DNA of 64,000 nt from CAVTJL01 sp963735065 (GTDB lineage Bacteria; Pseudomonadota; Alphaproteobacteria; Geminicoccales; Geminicoccaceae): positions 62,001 to 126,000 of the forward strand of contig CAVTJL010000004.1 of assembly GCA_963735065.1 (NCBI GenBank), read 5' to 3'. The position numbers and the translations under genes were made by a program. The notes under the pieces are model-generated. The model was not told the origin of the DNA. It was given only the letters and a program-made list of their open reading frames with translations, and made no database searches. Positions 26,264-34,820 of the stretch are shown one piece after another (position 1 is the stretch's first letter; each line of letters starts with the position of its first letter).

Positions 26264-27439
26264 ATGACCGAGATCGTCATCGTCAGCGCCACGCGGACAC
26301 CCGTCGGCAGCTTCAACGGGACGCTCTCAAGCGTGTCCGCCCATGAGCTCGGCGCCACGGTGCTGAAGGCCGCGCTCGAGCGGGCGAAGGTGGCGCCGGC
26401 CGAGGTCTCCGAGGTCATCATGGGCCAGATCCTGACCGCCGGTCAGGGTCAGAACCCGGCCCGGCAGGCCTCGGTGAACGCCGGCATCCCGGTCGACGTG
26501 CCGGCCTATGGCGTCAACATTCTCTGCGGGTCCGGGCTCAAGTCGGTGGCGTTGGGCTTTCAGGCGATCCAGAACGGCGATTCCTCGATCGTCCTGGCCG
26601 GCGGCCAGGAAAGCATGAGCCAGGCGCAGCACTGCGCCCATCTGCGCAACGGCCAGAGGATGGGCTCGCTCGAGCTTGTCGATACGATGATCAAGGACGG
26701 CCTGTGGGACGCCTTCAACGGCTACCACATGGGCACCACCGCGGAGAACGTCGCCCAGAAGTGGCAGATCACGCGCGAGCAGCAGGATCAGTTCGCGGTG
26801 GCCTCGCAGAACAAGGCCGAGACGGCGGTGAAGGCGGGCCGCTTCAAGGACGAGATCACGCCAGTCACGATCAAGAGCCGCAAGGGCGACGTCGTCGTCG
26901 ATACCGACGAGTATCCGCGCTTCGGGGCCACGCTCGAGGGCATGGCCAAGCTGCGCCCTGCCTTCTCCAAGGACGGCACGGTCACCGCCGGCAACGCGTC
27001 GGGCATCAATGACGGTGCTGCCGCGGTCGTGCTCATGACCGCCGAGGAGGCCGCCCGCCGCGGTCTCACCCCGATCGCCCGCATCGCCTCCTGGGCCCAG
27101 GTCGGCGTCGATCCCGCGATCATGGGCAGCGGCCCCATTCCGGCCTCGCGAAGGGCGCTCGAGAAGGCCGGCTGGAAGGCCGATGATCTCGACCTCATCG
27201 AGGCCAACGAGGCCTTCGCGGCCCAGGCCTGCGCCGTCAACAAGGACCTGGGCTGGGACACGGGCCGGGTGAACGTCAATGGCGGCGCCATAGCGCTCGG
27301 CCATCCGATCGGGGCCTCCGGCGCCCGCGTGCTCGTGACGCTGCTCCACGAGATGCAAAAGCGCGACGCCAAGAAGGGCCTCGCCACGCTCTGCATCGGC
27401 GGCGGCATGGGCATTGCCATGTGCCTCGACCGCGGGTGA
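26264..27439 (+). CDS. phaA: Acetyl-CoA C-acetyltransferase (beta-ketothiolase)
   Basis: A 391-residue biosynthetic-type thiolase, the usual length. All catalytic residues are present: C88 in NILCGSGLKS, H347 in LGHPIGASG and C377 in LCIGGGMGIA. It condenses two acetyl-CoA to acetoacetyl-CoA, the first step of polyhydroxybutyrate synthesis, and can run in reverse in ketone-body use. phaB follows about 125 bases downstream, separated by a palindrome. The polymerase gene phaC is not in the window. Confidence 0.95.
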   Translation: MTEIVIVSATRTPVGSFNGTLSSVSAHELGATVLKAALERAKVAPAEVSEVIMGQILTAGQGQNPARQASVNAGIPVDVPAYGVNILCGSGLKSVALGFQAIQNGDSSIVLAGGQESMSQAQHCAHLRNGQRMGSLELVDTMIKDGLWDAFNGYHMGTTAENVAQKWQITREQQDQFAVASQNKAETAVKAGRFKDEITPVTIKSRKGDVVVDTDEYPRFGATLEGMAKLRPAFSKDGTVTAGNASGINDGAAAVVLMTAEEAARRGLTPIARIASWAQVGVDPAIMGSGPIPASRRALEKAGWKADDLDLIEANEAFAAQACAVNKDLGWDTGRVNVNGGAIALGHPIGASGARVLVTLLHEMQKRDAKKGLATLCIGGGMGIAMCLDRG

Positions 27440-27483
27440 GATAGGCATCAGGCGGCCCGTCCGCGTTCAGCTCCTGTAGAAGG

Positions 27484-27511
27484 CCGAGGGCCCGCCGCGG
27501 CGGGCCCTCGG
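27484..27511. terminator. Perfect 28-base GC palindrome between phaA and phaB
   Basis: Positions 27484-27511 read the same on both strands (CCGAGGGCCCGCCG then its complement), giving a very stable stem. There is no T run. It may act as a partial terminator, an mRNA-stability element or an attenuator uncoupling phaA and phaB levels. Confidence 0.5.
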
Positions 27512-27563
27512 GGCGGGCAACTCCCGGAGCGCCCGGGACAGGACAGAATAAGGGAGGTCGGTC

Positions 27564-28289
27564 ATGGGGCGAGTTGCGTTGGTCACGGGCGGCACGCGAG
27601 GCATCGGTGCGGCCATCTCGGTGGCGCTCAAGGCGGCAGGCTGCACGGTCGCGGCGAACTACGGCGGCAACGAGGAGGTGGCTCGCAAGTTCTCCGAGGA
27701 GACCGGGATCCCGAGCTTCAAGTGGGATGTCGGCGACTTCGAGGCCTGCGCGAAGGGGATCGCCACCGTCGCCGAGGCGCTGGGGCCGGTTGACATCCTC
27801 GTCAACAATGCCGGGATCACGCGCGACACGACGCTCCATCGCATGACGCCCGAGCAGTGGCGCGCGGTGGTCGACACCAATCTCGACTCGCTCTTCAACA
27901 TGACCCGCCCGGTCATCGAGGGGATGCGCGAGCGCGGCTTCGGGCGCATCGTCAACATCTCCTCGATCAACGGCCAGAAGGGCCAGTTCGGCCAGGTCAA
28001 CTACTCGGCCGCCAAGGCCGGCGTGATCGGCTTCACGAAGGCCCTGGCGCAGGAGAACGCGGCCAAAGGGATCACGGTGAACGTGGTGGCGCCGGGCTAC
28101 ATCGCGACCGAGATGGTGAAGGCGGTGCCGGCGGACGTGCTGAAGGCCAAGATCCTGCCGCAGATCCCCGTGGGCCGGCTGGGCGAGCCCGAGGAGGTGG
28201 CCCGCTGCGTCGTCTTCCTCGCAGCCGACGAGGCGGGCTTCATCACCGGATCGACGATCACCATCAACGGCGGCCAGTATCTCGCCTGA
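27564..28289 (+). CDS. phaB: Acetoacetyl-CoA reductase
   Basis: A 241-residue short-chain dehydrogenase. Cofactor motif TGGTRGIG (TGxxxGxG) and NNAG near residue 87 are present. The catalytic Ser is in NISSINGQKGQFGQ; Tyr and Lys are in NYSAAKAG. The GQKGQFGQxNYSAAKAG block is typical of PhaB. It reduces acetoacetyl-CoA to (R)-3-hydroxybutyryl-CoA, normally with NADPH. A good ribosome-binding site (GGGAGG) precedes the ATG. Confidence 0.94.
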   Translation: MGRVALVTGGTRGIGAAISVALKAAGCTVAANYGGNEEVARKFSEETGIPSFKWDVGDFEACAKGIATVAEALGPVDILVNNAGITRDTTLHRMTPEQWRAVVDTNLDSLFNMTRPVIEGMRERGFGRIVNISSINGQKGQFGQVNYSAAKAGVIGFTKALAQENAAKGITVNVVAPGYIATEMVKAVPADVLKAKILPQIPVGRLGEPEEVARCVVFLAADEAGFITGSTITINGGQYLA

Positions 28290-28298
28290 GATCGAGCC

Positions 28299-30233
28299 TC
28301 AGCCGGCCTCGAGGAACGCCACCGCATAGGCGTCGAGCCGCAGCCGTCGCGCGTCGCCCTTCCCGGCTGCGCGGTCGAGCCATTCAGGATCGCCGCTGTC
28401 GGCAAAGCTGGCCGTGTCCAGGACCAGAGCCCGCATCGGCTGGTCAAGTGCTAGCTCGATCGCGCCGGGCGTCGTGTTGGCGGCGAGAATTGTCGTCTTG
28501 GTGTCCCGTTGCCAGGCCATCGCGGTCACCCCTTCGCCCTCGAGGGCGAGGTCGACGCAGGCGGCGCCAGCGGCATTGCAGAGCGCGCGGATGACGTGGA
28601 AGACCGGCCGCACGCGTCCCTCGGAGGGCTCGACCCCGAGCACCCCGGACGGCCCGGCCAGATGGCTCAGCGCCAGGGCCTCGACGTCTTCGGCCACCAT
28701 CGCGGCTGCGTAACCCGTGGTCCAGGCGGCGGCAAAAAGGCCCCGCTGGCGCGGATCCGCCTGCGCCATCGCCAGCCGCACGCCCTCGGGATTGGCGGCC
28801 GGGGCGGTCCCATAGGCGTTGCGCCGCATGCCGATGGCCGAAGGGCCGACCCGATAGGCGGTGCCGGGGCAGATGGCGCGCACGCTGGCGGCGACACTGG
28901 GCAGGGCCTCGAGCGTTTCCATCACCGAGCGGTCGTCGGCCGCATGGACGATCGGGCAGGTCGTGTGGCTCACGAAGTCGATGGCCTGCGCCGGCGGGCG
29001 CTTGCGGTTGAGCTCCGTGAAATAGGAGAGCATGCCACCGCCGATCCGGGCTTCGGGGAAGGCCTTGCGGGCTGCCGCATAGACCTCCTCGAGCGGCGGC
29101 ACGTCCGGCCAGGGGCCGCTTGGCTGGTAGCTCTTCAGATAGGGCCTGGGGCAGGGGAGGACCGCTGCCGGTGCCAGACCCGCCTCGCGGCAGAGGGCAG
29201 CCGCCTGCGCCAGCTCCTCGGCGGGTGGCGCCAGGTTGGGCAGCACGATCTCGAGCTGCAGGGGCGTTCCGCAGGCTTCCGCTGTCGCCCGATAGCTGGC
29301 GAGGCTCTGGGCCGCATCCGCGGCGTCCGGCTCGAGCCAGGCGACCAGGTGGCGAGGCCCCAGGGTTCTCGCCTGCTCCGTCGCATCGCGCGCGGCCGCC
29401 GCATCCTCGGGCATCATGCCGACACCGATCGGGGGCATCGTCCGGCCGCTGGGCCTGCCCACGCCGAGCCGGGCACCGCCGGGCGAGCTCGCTGCGCCCG
29501 GCGCAGCGGCCTCGCCTTCGCACGTCACCGTGACCGTCTGCGACAGCACCTGGCCCTTCTCGAGTCCATAGGGCCATGGGTCGAGGAGGGAGCCCACATA
29601 GGTCTTGTAGGAAGCGTCGGTCCAGTTGCGCTGGTCCTCCATCTCGAACTTGCCGGCCGGGTCGAGCGGCAGGGATGCCTCCATCCGGCAGGTGACGACG
29701 AGCCCCGGCACGGGCTCGTGGCGGAGCGCTCGGATGTCGAACATCGGCTGGCTCGGGCTGATGGTGAGCGGGAAGCTCGTCGCTTCCTCGCTTCCATCCG
29801 TGTGCGTCACGGTGGCGGGGGCTCCTGCCACACCCTTGATGCCATGCAGGACGACGAAGCCGCATCGGTTGGTCTCGAACGGCTCGAGCGCCTCGCCCTC
29901 GACATGGAAGCGCAGCCCCGTCGCTTGCGATCCCTCGATGGTGGCGCGGTAACGGAACTTGATCGTCGCATCGTCGATGGTGCCGACATAGCGCACCACG
30001 AAGCGGCCGGCGCTCTCCTCGACGGTCAGCTCGGAGAGGCGTGCGGCCGGCGTCGCCCAGCTCGTGTCGCGCACGAGATAGTCGATGCCGCGGATCACCT
30101 CGACGCCGCCATGGCGGACATAGCGAACCGTGCCGCCCTCGAGCTCGATGGAAAGCGGGCCGGCGCGGAGCGTTCGCGTCTCGGCCGGCGGCGCATCGGT
30201 GCCATAGAGCATGGTCGCGCGTGACGGTGCCAT
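28299..30233 (-). CDS. D-apionate lactonase-like protein
   Basis: A 644-residue protein that resembles, from memory of the family, ApnL-type D-apionate lactonases of apiose catabolism. The N-terminal beta-sandwich carries TRTLRAGPLSIELEGG, VEVIRGIDYLVRD and LRFHVEGEALEPFETNRCG. A TIM-barrel middle part (about 275-500) includes IGVGMMPED, GGGMLSYFTELNRKRP and DFVSHTTCPIVHAADD. A C-terminal beta domain follows. The ATG at 30233 has an ideal GGAGGAGG upstream. The lactonase would open apionolactone to apionate. No other apiose genes (dehydrogenase, oxidoisomerase, decarboxylase) are next to it, so the substrate may differ. Confidence 0.68.
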   Translation of the reverse strand: MAPSRATMLYGTDAPPAETRTLRAGPLSIELEGGTVRYVRHGGVEVIRGIDYLVRDTSWATPAARLSELTVEESAGRFVVRYVGTIDDATIKFRYRATIEGSQATGLRFHVEGEALEPFETNRCGFVVLHGIKGVAGAPATVTHTDGSEEATSFPLTISPSQPMFDIRALRHEPVPGLVVTCRMEASLPLDPAGKFEMEDQRNWTDASYKTYVGSLLDPWPYGLEKGQVLSQTVTVTCEGEAAAPGAASSPGGARLGVGRPSGRTMPPIGVGMMPEDAAAARDATEQARTLGPRHLVAWLEPDAADAAQSLASYRATAEACGTPLQLEIVLPNLAPPAEELAQAAALCREAGLAPAAVLPCPRPYLKSYQPSGPWPDVPPLEEVYAAARKAFPEARIGGGMLSYFTELNRKRPPAQAIDFVSHTTCPIVHAADDRSVMETLEALPSVAASVRAICPGTAYRVGPSAIGMRRNAYGTAPAANPEGVRLAMAQADPRQRGLFAAAWTTGYAAAMVAEDVEALALSHLAGPSGVLGVEPSEGRVRPVFHVIRALCNAAGAACVDLALEGEGVTAMAWQRDTKTTILAANTTPGAIELALDQPMRALVLDTASFADSGDPEWLDRAAGKGDARRLRLDAYAVAFLEAG

Positions 30234-30284
30234 GAGCCTCCTCCGGTCTTTTCTTGGCCGGGCCATCCTAGCGCCTTTCGCATC

Positions 30285-30309
30285 CCACGCCACGCCACGC
30301 CACGCCACG
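30285..30309. repeat. Five tandem copies of CCACG
   Basis: A pentanucleotide CCACG repeated five times without mismatch in the 207-base divergent intergenic region between the lactonase-like gene and the MttB-family gene. It could vary in copy number by slippage and change promoter spacing. Confidence 0.7.
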
Positions 30310-30440
30310 CAAGCCGATCGGCGAGCGCTGCCGCCCACGGGCTGTACATGGATCCAAGGGCCCCGGCGCGGTGCTATAGCTCGTGCGTCGGGGGCGCGCG
30401 GCGTCGCCGGCGGGAGCGTCCGAAGCAGGGAGGCGGAGCG

Positions 30441-31967
30441 ATGGCCCAGGAGACGCGTCGAGGCGGACGGAGCGCGCGGCGGGCGGAGCGCACCGAGCGG
30501 CCGGTGCGGGCCCTGCCGGCGCTCGATCGCCGGCTTCCTCTCTACGAGGTGCTGAACGAGGAAGGCGTGGAGATGATCCACGAGGCCTCCATGCGCATCC
30601 TCGAGGAGATCGGCATCGACTTCCGCGACGACGAGGCCGCCGCCATGTGGCGCGAGGCCGGTGCCGCCGTCGCGGGCCATCGCGTCCGGATCCCGCGCGA
30701 GCTGCTGGCCGGCCTCCTCGCCAAGGCGCCGGCCCGCTTCACGCTCCATGCCCGCAACCCGGCGCGCACGGTCGAGATCGGCGGCAGCTCGATGGTGTTC
30801 GGCCCGAACTACGGCTCGCCCTTCGTGCGCAGCCTCGACGGCGAGCGGCGCTACGGCACCATCCAGGACCTCCAGGACCTGCACAAGCTCGCCTATCTGG
30901 CGCCCGCCCTGCACAATACGGGCTCGGTCATCTGCGAGCCGGTCGACGTGCCGGTCTCCAAGCGCCATCTCCACATCACCTATTCGGCGATCCGCCACTC
31001 CGACAAGAGCTTCATGGGCCCGGTGACGGCGCCGGAACGCGCTCTGGACGCCGTCAGGATGGCCGGGATCGTCTTCGGCGAGGAATTCGTCCAGGACAAC
31101 ACGGCCATCGTCTCGCTCGTCAATGCGAACTCGCCGCTGGTCTGGGACGAGACGATGCTGGGCGCTCTGAAGGTCTATGCCCGCGCCAACCAGGCGGTGA
31201 TCGTCTCGCCCTTCACGCTGGCCGGCGCCAACACGCCGGCCAGCGCCGTCGCCACGGTGGCCGAGCTCAATGCCGAGGCGCTGGCGGGCATCGCCTTCGC
31301 CCAGCTCTGCCGCCCGGGCAGCCCGATGATCTACGGCAGCTTCCTTGCGACCGTCTCGATGAAGACCGGGGCGCCCATGGCCGGCACCTCCGAGCTCGCG
31401 CTCATGAACTTCATGATCGGCCAGCTCGCCCGGCGCTACGGCGTGCCCTGGCGCTCCTCGGGCATGCTCACGGGCTCCAAGATCTGCGATGCCCAGGCGG
31501 GCTACGAATCCGCCTTCAACATGCTTCCCATCCTCCTCGCCGGTGCCAACCTCGTTCTCCATTGCGCAGGCTGGTCGGAGGCGGGGCTCGTCGCCAACAT
31601 GGCGAAGTTCATGCTCGATTGCGAGCAGATGGAGATGCTCTTCCGCCTCGGTCAGGGCCCGCGCTTCGAGGACTTCAAGGAAGCCGTGGATGCCATCAGC
31701 GAGGTCGGTCCGGGCGGCCACTTCCTGGGTGCCGCGCACACGCAGGCACATTTCAAGGACGCCTTCTTCATGGCGGAGCTCTTCGACAACAACAGCTTCG
31801 AGCAGTGGGAGCTCGACGGCGCCAAGGATGCCGCGGCCCGCGGGCTCGACGCCGCCCGCCAGGCGCTCGAGGCCTATGCCCCACCGCCGCTCGACCCAGG
31901 CATCGACGAGGCGCTCCAGGCCTTCATCCGCGAGCGCGAGTCGGTGCTGACCGACAGCCTCGAGTGA
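30441..31967 (+). CDS. Trimethylamine methyltransferase (MttB) family protein, non-pyrrolysine
   Basis: A 508-residue TIM-barrel protein of the MttB superfamily. Recognisable blocks: HEASMRILEEIGIDF, MVFGPNYGSPFV, GTIQDLQDLHKLAYL, DKSFMGPVTAPERALD, YGSFLATVSMKTGAPMAGT and CAGWSEAGLVANMAKFMLD. There is no in-frame amber codon, so it belongs to the non-pyrrolysine group that demethylates quaternary amines such as glycine betaine, proline betaine or carnitine, passing methyl to a corrinoid protein. No corrinoid protein gene lies nearby. ATG 30441 follows GGGAGGCGGAG. A divergent neighbour is the lactonase-like gene. Confidence 0.88.
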   Translation: MAQETRRGGRSARRAERTERPVRALPALDRRLPLYEVLNEEGVEMIHEASMRILEEIGIDFRDDEAAAMWREAGAAVAGHRVRIPRELLAGLLAKAPARFTLHARNPARTVEIGGSSMVFGPNYGSPFVRSLDGERRYGTIQDLQDLHKLAYLAPALHNTGSVICEPVDVPVSKRHLHITYSAIRHSDKSFMGPVTAPERALDAVRMAGIVFGEEFVQDNTAIVSLVNANSPLVWDETMLGALKVYARANQAVIVSPFTLAGANTPASAVATVAELNAEALAGIAFAQLCRPGSPMIYGSFLATVSMKTGAPMAGTSELALMNFMIGQLARRYGVPWRSSGMLTGSKICDAQAGYESAFNMLPILLAGANLVLHCAGWSEAGLVANMAKFMLDCEQMEMLFRLGQGPRFEDFKEAVDAISEVGPGGHFLGAAHTQAHFKDAFFMAELFDNNSFEQWELDGAKDAAARGLDAARQALEAYAPPPLDPGIDEALQAFIRERESVLTDSLE

Positions 31968-32031
31968 CCTGGACGCCGCGGTCCCCGCCCGCTATGCTGC
32001 ATTGCAGCATGAATCGCGCTTCGGAGGAGCC

Positions 32032-32298
32032 ATGACGGAGACGCGTGCGGTCGCTCGTCTGCCTCGGCTGGAGATCGAGATCCGCCACCGCGAGGCGCCG
32101 GAGGAGGGTGCCGAGTATCTGTCGGTCAGCCTCAAGGCGATGCCGGGCTTCGATGCTGCCGCGGCCTGGTTCCATCCGATGGGCTTCATGCTCGGCTGGC
32201 TGGCCCTCGCCGACGCGATGAGCAAGGCTTGGTCGGCGCCGCTTTCGTTGCTGCCCTCCGACAGCCCCTCGGTCGTGGCGCTTCCCACGAAGGACTGA
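32032..32298 (+). CDS. Small hypothetical protein (88 aa)
   Basis: ATG 32032 is preceded by GGAGGAG, a strong ribosome-binding site, 64 bases after the MttB-family stop. The product has a charged N-terminal half with two strand-like stretches (LPRLEIEIRHRE, EEGAEYLSVSLKAMPGF) and an amphipathic middle (MGFMLGWLALADAMSKAW). No family was recognised. Probably co-transcribed with the methyltransferase gene, so it may be a small accessory subunit. Confidence 0.6.
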   Translation: MTETRAVARLPRLEIEIRHREAPEEGAEYLSVSLKAMPGFDAAAAWFHPMGFMLGWLALADAMSKAWSAPLSLLPSDSPSVVALPTKD

Positions 32299-32316
32299 TC
32301 CCCCGTCGACGCAGGC

Positions 32317-33696
32317 TCATGTCGAAAAGATGAGATCCTGCTCGCGACGCAGCCGCAGCAGCGCGCTCGACGGGTCGAGCTCGACGTCGCCCATCGTGAG
32401 GAGCGTGTCGGCCTTCACGTCGCGCCGCAGGGTCGACCCCGCCGCGAGATAGTACGGCACCGGCGCGTCATCGGTGAGCGCGCGCGCCGGCAGCAGCTGG
32501 TGCTGGAGTGCTGGGATCTCGTGCCGCTCGGCCATCATCAGGCGCTCGCCTGCCTTGAGGTCGCGCCGTGCCCGGGCCACCAGGTCGACGCGTGGCCGGG
32601 GATCCTCCGAGCCGGTGGCCCTCCCGAGCCTGACCGCCGCGAGCACGGACATGACGGCCTCCGCTCCCAAGAGGTGGACGGGATTGTGCAGCATCACGTA
32701 GCGGCCGTCGGCCGTTGCAGGGATGCCCTTGCCGGCGAGCAGGCGGCCGGTCGTCGCGTCCGGCGTCTCGACCGTGACGAAGACGCCGCCGGCGAAGCTG
32801 ATCTCGTCGACCCGGCGGAGGCAGTTGAACATGTCGACCACGCCCGTTCGCGCAAGGAGGCCGCCAGCGTCGCGCGGCCGGAACAGCCAGGGCAGCTCGA
32901 CGGTCCGGGCGATGGGCGCATGCAGGTCCGGTCGGTCCGGCATCAGGCCGGTGTGGTTGGCGACGATGCCCATCTCGCAGAGATCGGGCACGGTGCTGAG
33001 CGGCACGCCCGGCAGGACCCGGTTGGCCAGGAGGGCCTCGACGCTCGCCTCGTCGGAGCCGAACAGCTCGGCATAGTGGGGAGCGGGGTAGCTCTTCCCC
33101 CAGGTCGTGGCCGTGCCGGCGGCCGGGTCGTAGACCACATCCAACTCGCTCGACTTGCCGGCGGCCACGACGGGCAGGCCCAAAAGGCCGGCCCAGGCGA
33201 CGAGGCCGATCAGCAGGCTCGGCTGGTCGCCGTCGACCGGCGTGTGCACGACACCGCCGGCCTTGGCCATCCGCGCCAGGATGGGCCCGATGACGACCTC
33301 GCATTCCTTCGTCACCATGGCCAGATGGTGGCCGTTCGCGATCGCCCGCTCGGCCACGGCCGCCGCAGCATGCGGCTGGCCCGTCGCCTCGATCACGATG
33401 TCGACGGGCAGGTCAGCCGCTAGGAGCGCGTCCTGGACGAGGACCGTGCGCCCGGCCTCCAAGGCCTCCAGGGCCTTGGCCCGGCCGTCGGCGGCCACGA
33501 TGTCCCCGGGCGGCATGCCCGCCGCCTCGGCAGCCTCACGCGCGCGCCCGATATCCTGATCGCAGAGCACCGATGTCGCCAGGCCCGGCACGCGGCGTGC
33601 CTGCTGGATGAAGGTGCGGCCGAACTCGCCGGTGCCGATGAGGGCGGCGCGTGCCGGCCGGTCCCCCCGTTGCTGCAGAAGTGTGCCGAGATTCAC
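32317..33696 (-). CDS. NAD(P)-binding homoserine-dehydrogenase-like oxidoreductase with SAF domain
   Basis: A 459-residue protein. The N-terminal Rossmann fold has ALIGTGEFGRTF (GxGxFG) and VIEATGQPHAAA. The middle homoserine-dehydrogenase-like domain includes HLAMVTKECEVVIGP and VHTPVDGDQPSLLIGLVAWA. The C-terminal SAF (beta-clip) part contains VDLVARARRDLKAGERL. Start taken as GTG 33696 after GGGGGG; an in-frame ATG at 33759 adds a non-family stretch. Such proteins occur in sugar-acid and polyol catabolic clusters, but the reaction is not established. Convergent with the small gene and divergent from the TRAP operon. Confidence 0.8.
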   Translation of the reverse strand: MNLGTLLQQRGDRPARAALIGTGEFGRTFIQQARRVPGLATSVLCDQDIGRAREAAEAAGMPPGDIVAADGRAKALEALEAGRTVLVQDALLAADLPVDIVIEATGQPHAAAAVAERAIANGHHLAMVTKECEVVIGPILARMAKAGGVVHTPVDGDQPSLLIGLVAWAGLLGLPVVAAGKSSELDVVYDPAAGTATTWGKSYPAPHYAELFGSDEASVEALLANRVLPGVPLSTVPDLCEMGIVANHTGLMPDRPDLHAPIARTVELPWLFRPRDAGGLLARTGVVDMFNCLRRVDEISFAGGVFVTVETPDATTGRLLAGKGIPATADGRYVMLHNPVHLLGAEAVMSVLAAVRLGRATGSEDPRPRVDLVARARRDLKAGERLMMAERHEIPALQHQLLPARALTDDAPVPYYLAAGSTLRRDVKADTLLTMGDVELDPSSALLRLRREQDLIFST

Positions 33697-33778
33697 CTGT
33701 CGCCCCCCATCTTCTACGCTGCGTCCTGACGTTTGGCATACCACGCAGAGGCTGGGCATCCCAAGGTCTAGAGCACGC

Positions 33779-33807
33779 TTGCCTCCATTCCACCCACCCT
33801 GTATACA
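33779..33807 (+). promoter_or_regulatory. Putative promoter of the TRAP operon
   Basis: TTGCCT (33779-33784), exactly 17 bases, then TATACA (33802-33807). Transcription would begin near 33814, about 26 bases before the dctP ATG, which has GGGAGG 5 nt upstream. Confidence 0.5.
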
Positions 33808-33839
33808 ACCTTCGCCGCAAGTAAGCAGGGGAGGCTTCG

Positions 33840-34820
33840 ATGGCTGGCGTCACAAGGCGAGCGGTGCTCGCGAGCTCGGCTGCTTTGGCTTTGGCTCCGA
33901 AAGCGCGGGCCGCGACCGTGCTGCGTTTCGCCCATACCCAGCCCACCAGCGACACGCACCATCTGGCCGCGCTCAAGTTCGCGGAGCTGGTCAAGGAAGG
34001 CACCGACGGGGCCGTCGAGGTCACGGTCCATCCCGCCGGCGAGCTCGGCAACGATCCGGCGGTGCTCGAGGGCGTGCGTCTCGGCACCATCGACATCGGC
34101 CAGACCGGCAACCCCTTCTACACGCGCTTCGATCCGCAGCTGAACGTCCTCGATCTGCCTTATCTCTTCGAGAGCTACGACCACGTCTACAAGGTGGTCG
34201 ACGGCGACATCGGCAAGCAGCTCCTGGGCACGCTCGAGGCCAACCGGATGAAGGGGCTGGTCTTCTGGGAGATCGGCTTCCGCAAGGTCACCAACAGCAA
34301 GCGGCAGGTCCTGGTCCCGGCCGACCTCGAGGGGCTGAAGATCCGCACCACGCCCAATCCCGCGCACGTGCAGGCCTTCAAGATCTGGGGCGCCATCCCG
34401 ACGCCGATGGCCTTCACCGAGGTCTATCTGGCGCTCGAGACGGGGACCGTGGACGGTCAGGAGAACCCGCTCAACATCATCCGCTCGAACCGCTTCCAGG
34501 AGGTGCAGAAGTACCTCTCCTACACCAACCACGCCTACACGGTCTCGATCGTCTCGATGAACCTCAACAAGTTCAAGTCGCTGCCCGCCGACCAGCAGGC
34601 CGTCATCCTGAAGGCCGCGCACGAGGCCGCCGTCTATCAGCGCAAGCTCAACCGCGACCAGGAAGGCCAGGACCTCGCCACGATCGAGCAGGCGGGCGTC
34701 AAGGTCACCCAGGACATCGACCGGCAGAAGTTCAAGAGCATGGTCTTCGACCCGTGCAAGGAGGCGTACGTCAAGCAGTTCGGCGCCGAGACCGTCGACG
34801 CGATCAGCAAGCTCGCGTGA
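33840..34820 (+). CDS. dctP: TRAP transporter substrate-binding protein (DctP family)
   Basis: A 326-residue exported protein with a signal sequence to about residue 23 (RRAVLASSAALALAPKARA). DctP blocks: RFAHTQPTSDTHHLAALKF, TVHPAGELGNDPAVLEGVRL, LPYLFESYDHVYKV, DLEGLKIRTTPNPAHVQAF and LALETGTVDGQENPLNII. An arginine at RTTPN is the usual carboxylate anchor, suggesting an organic acid ligand. Overlaps dctQ by GTGA, so the operon is dctP-dctQ-dctM. Confidence 0.93.
   Translation: MAGVTRRAVLASSAALALAPKARAATVLRFAHTQPTSDTHHLAALKFAELVKEGTDGAVEVTVHPAGELGNDPAVLEGVRLGTIDIGQTGNPFYTRFDPQLNVLDLPYLFESYDHVYKVVDGDIGKQLLGTLEANRMKGLVFWEIGFRKVTNSKRQVLVPADLEGLKIRTTPNPAHVQAFKIWGAIPTPMAFTEVYLALETGTVDGQENPLNIIRSNRFQEVQKYLSYTNHAYTVSIVSMNLNKFKSLPADQQAVILKAAHEAAVYQRKLNRDQEGQDLATIEQAGVKVTQDIDRQKFKSMVFDPCKEAYVKQFGAETVDAISKLA

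Noticed and set aside
30285..30309. CRISPR-like repeat
   Set aside because: Five-base units without spacers; a simple sequence repeat.
30234..31751. A 1,150-codon minus-strand frame continuing upstream of the lactonase-like gene
   Set aside because: Only the part from 30233 down has family similarity and a ribosome-binding site. The upstream two-fifths is the antisense shadow of the MttB-family gene.
33608..34816. Long plus-strand frame fused ahead of dctQ
   Set aside because: It is an out-of-frame shadow of dctP, rich in Arg/Gly/Pro. dctQ starts at the GTG overlapping the dctP stop.
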